A stretch of DNA of 64,000 bases from Amycolatopsis tolypomycina (GTDB taxonomy: Bacteria; Actinomycetota; Actinomycetes; Mycobacteriales; Pseudonocardiaceae). The DNA is taken from NCBI RefSeq assembly GCF_900105945.1, contig NZ_FNSO01000004.1, positions 1,984,001 to 2,048,000 of the forward strand. The letters are read 5' to 3'. Shown here in pieces: positions 57,645 to 64,000 of the stretch. The notes under the pieces were generated by a model. It saw only the letters and a list, made by a program, of their open reading frames with translations. It searched no databases and had not been told where the DNA came from. The position numbers and the translations under genes were made by a program. Position 1 is the first letter of the stretch. Each line of letters opens with the position of its first letter.

Positions 57645-57671
57645 CCTCGTCCCCGGAAAGGAACGATCACC

Positions 57672-58496
57672 ATGATCCTGCTCACCGGAGCCAACGGCGT
57701 CGTCGGACGCCGGGTGCTGGAACTGCTGCCGGACGAAGGTGTCGCGGTCACCCGCGGCACGCCGGTCCCCGGCGCCGCGAAAACCGTCCGGGGCGACCTG
57801 TGCCACCCGGAGTGGATCGAGCCGGCCCTCGACGGGGTCGAAGCGGTCCAGATCAGCCCGCGCGCGACCGGGCCCGGCCTCGACGAACTGCTGAAGCTGG
57901 CCGTCAAGCACGGGGTGCGGCGGGTGGTGCTCCTGTCGGCGACCACCGTGGCGTACCCGGCCGGCGAGCCGCGGTTCGCCGCCCGGTTCAAGGCGGCCGA
58001 GGACCTCGTCACCCAGTCCGGTCTGGAGTGGACGGTGCTGCGCCTGGCCGACTTCGCCGCCAACGCGCTGGCCTGGGCGCCCCAGCTCAAGGCGGGCGAC
58101 GTGGTGCGCGGCGCGTACGGCCGGGCGGCCAGCTCGCCGATCCACGAGGCCGACATCGCCGCGGTCGCCGTCCAAGCCCTCCGCGGCAAGCTCCCGGGAG
58201 GAACCGCGTACACGCTGACCGGGCCGCAATCGCTGGACCAGCACGAGAAAGTGCGGCTCATCGGCGCCGCGCTCGGGCGGGCACTGTCCTTCCAGGAGCT
58301 CCCGCCCGAGCAGGTCCGGCAGGGCATGCTCGCGCAGGGGCTGCCCGAAGAGGTCCCCGCCCGCCTGCTCGGCTCCCTGGCCGACTACAGCGAGCGTCCC
58401 GGCCCGACCACCGGCACCGTCGAGGACCTCCTGGGCCGTCCCGCGCTCACCTTCGCCGACTGGGCCCGCGACAACGTCGCCGCCTTCGGCCGCTGA
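57672..58496 (+). CDS. NmrA/NAD(P)H-binding SDR-type protein
   Basis: A 274-residue atypical short-chain dehydrogenase. N-terminal TGANGVVGRRVLELL binds the nucleotide; VVLLSATTVAYPAGEPRF and SGLEWTVLRLADFAANAL are typical of NmrA-like proteins, while the classical YxxxK is not evident. It follows the oxidoreductase gene by 27 bases (GGAAAGGA in the gap), so both belong to the ECF41 unit. It is convergent with peptide gene P6. Confidence 0.85.
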   Translation: MILLTGANGVVGRRVLELLPDEGVAVTRGTPVPGAAKTVRGDLCHPEWIEPALDGVEAVQISPRATGPGLDELLKLAVKHGVRRVVLLSATTVAYPAGEPRFAARFKAAEDLVTQSGLEWTVLRLADFAANALAWAPQLKAGDVVRGAYGRAASSPIHEADIAAVAVQALRGKLPGGTAYTLTGPQSLDQHEKVRLIGAALGRALSFQELPPEQVRQGMLAQGLPEEVPARLLGSLADYSERPGPTTGTVEDLLGRPALTFADWARDNVAAFGR

Positions 58497-58519
58497 ACGC
58501 CGCGAACACGGGCCGTCGT

Positions 58520-58822
58520 TCAGGACAGGCCCGCCAGCAGGTCGATGAGCTGGTGCGCCGGCAGACCGGCGCCGTGCGCACCGGCTCCGCCCGCGGCGGG
58601 CGCGGACGAGCCGGGGTGGAACCCGATGTCGCGGGTGGCGGTGGCGACCGCGCGGCCGGCCGCGTGCGCCCGCTGCGCCGCACGGGCGATCCAGACGAAG
58701 CCGAGCGCGGCGCCTTCGGCGACGTCGACGGTGCACCCCACCACCGGAGCAGCCTGGACCACCGTCAGCGGCTCCGGGCCGGCCGGGTGCGCCGCGGCGA
58801 GAAAAGCTTCCACCTTGTTCAT
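58520..58822 (-). CDS. Small peptide-family protein P6 (100 aa)
   Basis: ATG 58822 has GGAGG five bases upstream. Blocks: MNKVEAFLAAAH, GPEPLTVV at ~15-22, APVVGCTVDVAEGAALGF with one extra residue before the Cys, an Ala/Arg helix (ARAAQRAHAAGRAVATA), a Gly/Ala-rich stretch, and LPAHQLIDLLAGLS at the end. It lies downstream of PucR copy 5 on the same strand but has its own promoter, shared in sequence with P8 and P1. Confidence 0.74.
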   Translation of the reverse strand: MNKVEAFLAAAHPAGPEPLTVVQAAPVVGCTVDVAEGAALGFVWIARAAQRAHAAGRAVATATRDIGFHPGSSAPAAGGAGAHGAGLPAHQLIDLLAGLS

Positions 58823-58875
58823 GCAGACCTCCGGAATACCGTTCCTTCCCGGCGATGCCGGGTGTTCCGGAACAG

Positions 58876-58910
58876 CAGAGCATCCGGTTTCCGGGTGGCA
58901 CATCGACCGG
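58876..58910 (-). promoter_or_regulatory. Candidate promoter of P6
   Basis: On the minus strand CCGGTCGATGTG is followed by 17 bases and GCTCTG. The downstream part (GCTCTGCTGTTCCGG, then ACACCCGGCAT) is similar to that in front of P8 (GCTCTACCGTTTCCGG, then ACACGGCGACAT), indicating a duplicated promoter. Confidence 0.5.
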
Positions 58911-58930
58911 ATGAACGAGATCGGCGGCCG

Positions 58931-60079
58931 TCAATCGGATTCTTCGAGCGGCAACGGCGGGGGCGGGGTGGTGGTCGCCTCGTGTGCCGTGAGGGCCGTG
59001 CTGAGGATGTGCAGCTGGCGCAGCGACGTCGGGTCGTAGCCCGTCAGCTGTTCGATGCGCTGCAGCCGGTAGTCCAGGGTGCTGCGGTGGATGATCAGCG
59101 CGGTCGCGGCCTTGGACCGGTTGCCGTCGGCGGCCAGGAGCGCGCGCAGGGTTTCGAGCAGGACCTCGTTGCGCGTGATCGGCTCGATCTTGGCGACGAG
59201 CAGGTCGGCCACCGGCCGCTGGGTCAGCACGGCGTACTCCACCAGCACGTCGCCGAGCAGGTAGCACCCCGGCGGCCGCCGGGCCGCCAGCGCCGCCGTC
59301 ACCACGTCCAACGCCTCGGCCCGCCCCGCCGGCAGCCGCCCGGTCTTCTGCCACGAGACGCCCGCCCAGGTCTTCTCCGGGAGGGCCGCGTGCAGGCCGG
59401 CGCACCGGGCGAAGCCGGTTTCCTCGTCGCCGGCCGGCACCAGCACGTAACCGCCGTGTTCGCACAACGCGGTGAGCACACCGGTGCCCGGTTCGCCGAA
59501 CACGGACTCGTCCACTGTGGACGCCGAGACGGTCCGGAACGCCAGCACGGCGTAGGCCGGCGCGAACCGGCCCTGGTCGGTCGCCGCGTCGCCGCGGAGG
59601 AGCGCCACCGCGTCGTCGTGCGCCGCGGACCGCGGGGACGCCACGGCGAGCGTCGTTTCCTGGTAGCCGCGCAGCAGTTCCCGCAGGAAGCGGTTGCACG
59701 TCTCGGCCAGCGCCTTGAGCCGGCCGGCGGCGGTCCCTGGCGTGGCCGCCAGCACGGCCACCGTCTCCTCGCCCGCCCGGCCCAGCAGTTCGAGCACCTC
59801 GTCGAGCGGCCAGCCGGCGGCGGCACAGCCGTTGCCCATGGTCCGCGCCGCGGCGATCCGGCGCTCGTCCCACTCGGTGCGGGTGCCGGCTTCGATGTCC
59901 TCGCACAGCAAGGAGATGGCCATGGTGGCGAGGTCGTGCGCCTTCTTCCGCCGCGCGGGCGGTCCCTGCTCGATTTCGACGGCCAGCCGGCTCCAGATTT
60001 CGGCGCGGAGGCCGTTCACCTGACTGCTCTTTGAGCGGACATCGAGCGTGGAGTCCCTTTCCCGGCCGAGGATGCGCAT
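58931..60079 (-). CDS. PucR/CdaR-type regulator (copy 5)
   Basis: A 382-residue protein if ATG 60079 (MRILGRERDS) is used; GTG 60019 (VNGLRAEIWS) would give 362 residues and neither start has a strong ribosome site. N-terminal helical domain (ALAETCNRFLRELLRGYQET), CdaR-like centre (CEHGGYVLVPAGDEETG), HTH_30 at the end (DGNRSKAATALIIHRSTLDY, RLQRIEQLTGYDP), then a short Pro/Glu tail. It is closest to copy 3 in the centre and the DNA-binding helix although 45 kb away. Peptide gene P6 lies just downstream. Confidence 0.86.
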   Translation of the reverse strand: MRILGRERDSTLDVRSKSSQVNGLRAEIWSRLAVEIEQGPPARRKKAHDLATMAISLLCEDIEAGTRTEWDERRIAAARTMGNGCAAAGWPLDEVLELLGRAGEETVAVLAATPGTAAGRLKALAETCNRFLRELLRGYQETTLAVASPRSAAHDDAVALLRGDAATDQGRFAPAYAVLAFRTVSASTVDESVFGEPGTGVLTALCEHGGYVLVPAGDEETGFARCAGLHAALPEKTWAGVSWQKTGRLPAGRAEALDVVTAALAARRPPGCYLLGDVLVEYAVLTQRPVADLLVAKIEPITRNEVLLETLRALLAADGNRSKAATALIIHRSTLDYRLQRIEQLTGYDPTSLRQLHILSTALTAHEATTTPPPPLPLEESD

Positions 60080-60210
60080 CGGACGGCGACGATCGCCGCC
60101 GCGGTCAGTGTAAGCGTTGCACCGGCGTGGCCGGGCTTTCCTGCGCGGAATTCGGGAAGATGCGCGGAGAAGGCCCGGTGCCGTCCGAAATACGCGGACG
60201 GCCGCCGCGT

Positions 60211-61218
60211 TCACCTCGCCGCGGGTGCCGGTCCGGTGCTGCCCCGCCGGACCAGTTCCGTGCCGAGCACCACATCCGTGGCCGGTGGCCGGTCGTGCAG
60301 CTGGTCGAGCAGCAGCAGGGCCGCGCGTTCCCCCTGTGCGGTCACCGGTTGCGCGATCGTCGTGAGGTCGAGCGCGCCCGCGAGTTCGTGGTCGTCGAAG
60401 CCGATCACCGACACCTCCGCCGGGATTCCGACCCGGGCGCGGCGGAGGGTCTTCAACGCGCCGAAGGCCATTTCGTCGGACATCGCGAACACCGCGGTCG
60501 GCGGGGACGGCAGGGCGAGCAGGCGCGCCATGGCCGTTTCGCCGGCGGCGGCGGTGAAGCCGCCGGCCGCCTCCAGGGCGGGCTCCGGCTCGATCCCGGC
60601 TTCCGCCAGCGCGCGCAGGTAGCCGTTCCGGCGCCGGCCGGGGGTGGTGAACCCGTGGGGCGGGGGATCGGTCTCCCCGAGCAGGCCGATCCGGCGGTGC
60701 CCGAGCCCGGTCAGGTGCCGCACCGCCTGTGCCGCCGCGGCGAGATCGTCGATGCGGACCGAGGGGATGCCGTCGGCGGTGCTGCCGACCAGGACCACCG
60801 GGACCCGCAACGCCCGCAGCGCCTCGGCTTCCGCGGCCGTCAGCGGCAGGGACAGGACCAGCACCGCGTCGACCCGGCGGCGCACCGGCAGCCGGTCGAA
60901 GAAGCGGGCTCGGGCCGCCGCGTCGGGCACGCCGTAGACGACCAGGTCCAGGCCGGCTTCGCGCAGCACCGCCTCGGCACCGGCGATCACCGTGCCGAAG
61001 AACCACCGTGACACGTACGGCACCACGATCCCGACCGAGTTGGTCCGCCCCGACGCCAGGCTGGAGGCGTTGAACGGGATCACGTAGTCGAGTTCGGCCG
61101 CCGCCCGCTCGACCCGCGCCCGGGTCTGGGCGGTGACCGAAGGCAGCCCGCGCAGCGCACGCGACGCGGTGGCCGTGGACACCTGCGCCTGCCGGGCGAC
61201 GTCACGGATCGAGGGCAT
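60211..61218 (-). CDS. LacI-family transcriptional regulator
   Basis: A 335-residue regulator. ATG 61218 has GGAGGAGGTG upstream. The HTH is SIRDVARQAQVSTATASRAL; the hinge is followed by a periplasmic-binding-protein-like sensor (SVGIVVPYVSRWFFGTVIAG, GIPAEVSVIGFDDHELAGAL). Family members sense sugars. No sugar-transport or catabolic gene is adjacent in the window, so the target is unknown. Confidence 0.9.
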   Translation of the reverse strand: MPSIRDVARQAQVSTATASRALRGLPSVTAQTRARVERAAAELDYVIPFNASSLASGRTNSVGIVVPYVSRWFFGTVIAGAEAVLREAGLDLVVYGVPDAAARARFFDRLPVRRRVDAVLVLSLPLTAAEAEALRALRVPVVLVGSTADGIPSVRIDDLAAAAQAVRHLTGLGHRRIGLLGETDPPPHGFTTPGRRRNGYLRALAEAGIEPEPALEAAGGFTAAAGETAMARLLALPSPPTAVFAMSDEMAFGALKTLRRARVGIPAEVSVIGFDDHELAGALDLTTIAQPVTAQGERAALLLLDQLHDRPPATDVVLGTELVRRGSTGPAPAAR

Positions 61219-61605
61219 GCTCACCTCCTCCGGGCGCACGGTACCCGGTGGCCGCGCGCGTTACGCGGGGACGCGGGAATTCCGCGAGACGCGGACGGGT
61301 CTGCGAAGGAAACGCAACCCGCACCGCAGTTCCGTGCTTCTCGGACGCCGGGCCGGCCGCGGCCGGCGCGCTCGCCGTGGCGGCCTCGGCGGCGGCGCGC
61401 AGGTCGAGCACAACTGCACGATGTCGGCCGCGGGTGCGTTCGGTGGCACGTACGAGTTCGGGTGCCCACCAACGCCGCCACCACGCGCTTCACCGCCGCC
61501 GCGAGCTGGAACGGCCGGATTCAGGGCACGGTCACCCGTGCCGCCCGTGATCCCCGGGGCAGCTGCCCGGTGAACCGGCACCGCTCGGTTTTCGGCCACG
61601 CGCGA
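61219..61605. other. Gene-poor stretch with possible decayed ORF
   Basis: No intact gene is supported. On the plus strand one frame reads NCTMSAAGAFGGTYEFGCP (to ~61463) and a shifted frame continues TNAATTRFTAAASWNGRIQG, which together look like a secreted-protein fragment split by a frameshift. The signal is weak and could be chance in high-GC DNA. Confidence 0.25.
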
Positions 61606-61635
61606 AAGCCGGGCCGGCCGCGGCCGGCCCGGCTT
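61606..61635 (-). terminator. 30-bp palindrome, terminator of P8
   Basis: AAGCCGGGCCGGCCG followed immediately by its complement, 12 bases downstream of the P8 stop. Confidence 0.7.
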
Positions 61636-61647
61636 GGGGCGCGGGTG

Positions 61648-61905
61648 TCAGGAAACGCGCTGGGTGCGGGTCTCGAGCAGGTCCTCCAGGGAGAACTTCG
61701 CGGCCCCGGCTTCGCCGAAGTCGACGGGGTCGGGGTGCTGGTGGATCACGCCGTCCTGGCCGCCGGTGATGTTGACCCAGGCGTCGACGGCCTTGTGCGC
61801 GAAGGCGTGGAACCAGGCCTTGTCGGTCTGCGGGAGCCCCATTTCGAGCGGGGCGATCTCCTCGAGCGCGGGAACGCGGGATTCGATGGTGGCTGACGTG
61901 CTCAC
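61648..61905 (-). CDS. Small peptide-family protein P8 (85 aa, divergent member)
   Basis: GTG 61905 with GGAGG four bases upstream. It has ALEEIAPLEMG near residue 20 and the C-terminal motif FSLEDLLETRTQRVS, both family-like, but no cysteine; the Cys region is replaced by KAWFHAFAHKAVDAWVNITG. It also has a His-containing patch (VIHQHPDPVDF). Membership is supported by the C-terminus, size, adjacent divergent member P7, and a promoter that matches that of P6. Confidence 0.65.
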   Translation of the reverse strand: MSTSATIESRVPALEEIAPLEMGLPQTDKAWFHAFAHKAVDAWVNITGGQDGVIHQHPDPVDFGEAGAAKFSLEDLLETRTQRVS

Positions 61906-61949
61906 AGTACCTCCAGGGAGTCGACGGGATGTCGCCGTGTGCCGGAAAC

Positions 61950-61983
61950 GGTAGAGCGCATTCGGCGTCCGGCACATCCACCG
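61950..61983 (-). promoter_or_regulatory. Candidate promoter of P8
   Basis: On the minus strand CGGTGGATGTGCC, 15-17 bases, then GCTCTACC. Same elements as in front of P6 and, for the upstream block, P1. Confidence 0.5.
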
Positions 61984-62173
61984 ATTGACGGGGAAGGGCT
62001 ATTTCCCGATCCGCGAAGTGCGGTGACCGACCGCACACGGCAATCACGGTGAACACTTCTTGAACTCGCTTGGCCGCGTCGCGCGGTCCGTGTCATCGTG
62101 GCGAAAGCGGCCGGTGAATCGAATTCCCGCTGCCGCACGAAAGAGAAACCGAATGTTTCCAGGAAAGGGAATC

Positions 62174-62707
62174 ATGTCCGTGGCCACACCGTCCCGGGTC
62201 GTCACCGTCGCCGATGCCACCGAGTTCGACGCGAGCGCCAACTACCTCACCCCCGCGGTCGCGCCGACGCTGTGCGAAACGGCCGTGCTGGTCGCCGCCG
62301 TCGGCGCCGGTGCCGCGGTCGCGGCCTGCGCGGGGTACGTCGCCAACGCCTGGGCCAACAACTTCGGCCACCACCGCGGGCACCACGGGCACCACGGTGA
62401 CGCCGACGCGCCGCGCGGCCTCGAGGTCGCCGGTGGCTCGGTGGCCGACCTGATCGACGCGCGCGGCGGGCAGTTCGGATTCGCCGCCGAACAGCCCGTC
62501 CAGCCCGTTTCCTGCTATGCCGTGGCGGCGACGGTGGCGGCGGGTGTCGCGACGGCTTTCGCGACCGGTGCGGTGCTCGTCACGGCCGCGCACCATTTCG
62601 GCGGCCACGGTCATTTCGGCGACGACCCGGAATGCACCGTCCCCGAAATCGGCTCCGGTTCCGTGCGCGGCCTGATCGACGCCCGGCTGGCGGCGATCCC
62701 GGCGTGA
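62174..62707 (+). CDS. Small peptide-family protein P7 with two tandem family units (177 aa)
   Basis: ATG 62174 with AGGAAAGGGA upstream. The protein is an internal duplication of the family unit. Unit 1: VAPTLCETAVLVAAVGAGAA, then a His/Gly-rich patch (HHRGHHGHHGD) and SVADLIDARGGQF. Unit 2: QPVSCYAVAATVAAGVATA, AHHFGGHGHFGDD, and SVRGLIDARLAAIPA. Both units keep P-[VT]-x-C and S-V-x-x-L-I-D-A-R, which defines the two conserved parts of the family independently of the other members. The His clusters could bind metal. It is divergent from P8. Confidence 0.75.
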   Translation: MSVATPSRVVTVADATEFDASANYLTPAVAPTLCETAVLVAAVGAGAAVAACAGYVANAWANNFGHHRGHHGHHGDADAPRGLEVAGGSVADLIDARGGQFGFAAEQPVQPVSCYAVAATVAAGVATAFATGAVLVTAAHHFGGHGHFGDDPECTVPEIGSGSVRGLIDARLAAIPA

Positions 62708-62710
62708 GCC

Positions 62711-62731
62711 CGCGGGCGGAACCCGCGTTTT
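62711..62731 (+). terminator. Short hairpin after P7
   Basis: CGCGGG / CCCGCG stem followed by TTTTCC, four bases after the stop region; a modest terminator. Confidence 0.55.
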
Positions 62732-62789
62732 CCGGATTCCCCGCTGCGCGATCGCGGTTCGCTCGATCCGAGGAAGTTTTTCCCGCCTT

Positions 62790-62825
62790 CGCGCAGTGAA
62801 CGCCGCTCGGCGGTGGCCCTAGCGT
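62790..62825 (+). promoter_or_regulatory. Candidate promoter of the amino-acid permease gene
   Basis: CGCGCAGTGAAC, 18 bases, TAGCGT; matches the block upstream of PucR copy 4 (15074-15108). Confidence 0.4.
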
Positions 62826-62866
62826 GATGGCGCTCTCTTCGCCGCTTCGAGAACAGGGGAATCCTG

Positions 62867-64000
62867 ATGGCACCACCGAAGGAGGACGGGCCCGGCCTGT
62901 CCCGGACGCTGAGCTCCCGGCACCTGTCGATGATCGCCGTCGGCGGGGTGATCGGCGCCGGCCTGTTCGTCGGTTCCGGCCAGGCCATCGCGGACGCCGG
63001 CCCCGCCGTGCTGATCACCTACGCGCTCGCCGGGGTGCTCGTGATCCTCGTCATGCGCATGCTGGGGGAGATGGCGACCGCCGACCCGCGGACGGGCTCC
63101 TTCTCGGCCTACGCCGAGGAGGGCATCGGCCGCTGGGCGGGCTTTTCGGTGGGGTGGCTCTACTGGTGGTTCTGGGTGACCACCATCGGGGTCGAGGCCA
63201 CCGCGGGCGCCGCCATCGTGCACCGCTGGATCCCCCTGCTGCCGCAGTGGGCGTGGGTCCTGGTGCTGATGGCGGTGCTCACGGTGACCAACCTGTTCTC
63301 GGTGAAGTCCTACGGCGAGTTCGAGTTCTGGTTCGCCTCGATCAAGGTCGCCGCGATCGTCGTGTTCGTCCTGCTCGGCCTCGCGGCGGTGGCGGGCCTG
63401 CTGCCCGGGGTCGAGGCGCCGGGGCTGCGCAACCTCACCGGCCACGGCGGGTTCGCCCCGCACGGCGCCGGACCGGTGTTCGCGGCGATCTTCGTGGTCG
63501 TCTTCTCCTTCTTCGGCGCGGAAATCGCCACGATCGCGGCGTCGGAGTCGCCGGACCCGGTCGGCGCCGCCCGCCGCGCCGTGCGCTCGATCATGTGGCG
63601 CATCCTGGTGTTCTACTTGGGTTCCATCGCGGTCGTGGTGACGCTGCTGCCCTACGACGACGCCAGTGTCGGCAAGAGCCCGTACGTCGCCGTGCTCGAC
63701 CTGATCGGGCTGCCGGCCGCGGGGACGGTGATGGACGTGATCGTGCTGACGGCCGTCCTGTCGTGCCTGAACTCCGGGCTGTACACCGCGTCCCGGATGG
63801 CCTTCTCGCTGTCGGGCCGCGGCGACGCGCCCCGCTCGTGGGGGCGGATCTCCGCCGGCGGCGTCCCGCGGGTCGCGGTGCTGGTCTCGACGGTCGTCGG
63901 GTTCGCCACGGTGGTGCTCAACTACTTCGTGCCCGAGGAGGTGTTCAGCTTCCTGCTCAACACCTCCGGCGCGCTGGCGGTGTTCATCTGGCTCGCCATC
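62867..64000 (+). CDS. APC-family amino-acid permease, 3' end beyond window
   Basis: ATG 62867 with CAGGGGA upstream. The visible 378 residues contain the family N-terminus SSRHLSMIAVGGVIGAGLFV with its GxxIGAGLF substrate-binding turn, followed by at least nine hydrophobic spans and VVFSFFGAEIATIAASESPD, typical of GABA/aromatic amino-acid permeases (GabP/AroP group). The frame is open at the right edge. The substrate is not assignable. Its promoter element is shared with PucR copy 4. Confidence 0.9.
   Translation, partial: MAPPKEDGPGLSRTLSSRHLSMIAVGGVIGAGLFVGSGQAIADAGPAVLITYALAGVLVILVMRMLGEMATADPRTGSFSAYAEEGIGRWAGFSVGWLYWWFWVTTIGVEATAGAAIVHRWIPLLPQWAWVLVLMAVLTVTNLFSVKSYGEFEFWFASIKVAAIVVFVLLGLAAVAGLLPGVEAPGLRNLTGHGGFAPHGAGPVFAAIFVVVFSFFGAEIATIAASESPDPVGAARRAVRSIMWRILVFYLGSIAVVVTLLPYDDASVGKSPYVAVLDLIGLPAAGTVMDVIVLTAVLSCLNSGLYTASRMAFSLSGRGDAPRSWGRISAGGVPRVAVLVSTVVGFATVVLNYFVPEEVFSFLLNTSGALAVFIWLAI

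Overview
The window is about 72% GC, has dense genes with frequent GTG/TTG starts, and looks like an actinomycete chromosome, most likely a member of the Pseudonocardiaceae such as Amycolatopsis. That assignment is inferred from composition and gene families, not from a marker gene. No rRNA, tRNA, integrase or transposase was seen.

Layout. 1-5.4 kb: the edge of a DUF222/HNH-type gene, a small secreted protein, a bare winged-helix regulator, a PucR/CdaR-type regulator and a SulP transporter fused to a carbonic anhydrase. 5.5-17.5 kb: SbnB and a second PucR regulator, an aldo/keto reductase, a sugar kinase, and then a dense regulatory block (two histidine kinases, one OmpR-type response regulator, two more PucR regulators) with two small peptide genes inside it. 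17.5-45.1 kb: a thiazoline-type metallophore gene cluster. It holds a trans-acting methyltransferase, a KS-AT-KR-ACP-Cy-PCP-Cy-PCP-TE megasynthase, an Opp/Dpp-type importer with a permease-ATPase-ATPase fusion, a KAS III-like enzyme, a thioredoxin-reductase-like flavoprotein, a YbtPQ/IrtAB-like ABC pair, a second megasynthase (carrier-Cy-A(Cys)-PCP-Cy-PCP) and SbnA. The architecture parallels yersiniabactin HMWP2/HMWP1, but with an extra Cy-PCP pair, no MT domains in cis, and no aryl-acid synthase or ligase in view. Two promoters (17533 and 38190) carry Fur-family operators between or over the -35/-10 elements and appear leaderless, which suggests metal (probably zinc, Zur) repression of biosynthesis and uptake.

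45.1-53.3 kb: a pair of M16 peptidase-like proteins (one with the HxxEH zinc motif, one without) separated by a 12-copy 30-bp tandem repeat, and a divergent five-gene operon: HTTM-like membrane protein, ABC exporter, alpha/beta hydrolase, SdpA-like protein and LuxR-type regulator. This looks like peptide maturation/export machinery. 53.6-64 kb: a CrtI-like oxidoreductase, an ECF41 sigma factor with two oxidoreductase genes, a fifth PucR regulator, a LacI regulator, three further small peptide genes and the start of an amino-acid permease.

The most striking unexplained theme is a family of small proteins (85-177 aa) at 11998, 12349, 32932, 33677(-), 43737, 58822(-), 61905(-) and 62174. Most start M-[NS]-x-[VI]-E, have a [EQ]PL[ED]-like segment, a P-[VT]-x-C cysteine motif before an Ala/Gly-rich helix, and a C-terminal S-x-x-D-L-[IL]-x-x-R motif. 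They are scattered among the regulators and the metallophore genes and usually have their own terminators. I recognise no described family. They could be precursor or signalling peptides handled by the M16/HTTM/ABC operon, but that link is an inference from proximity.
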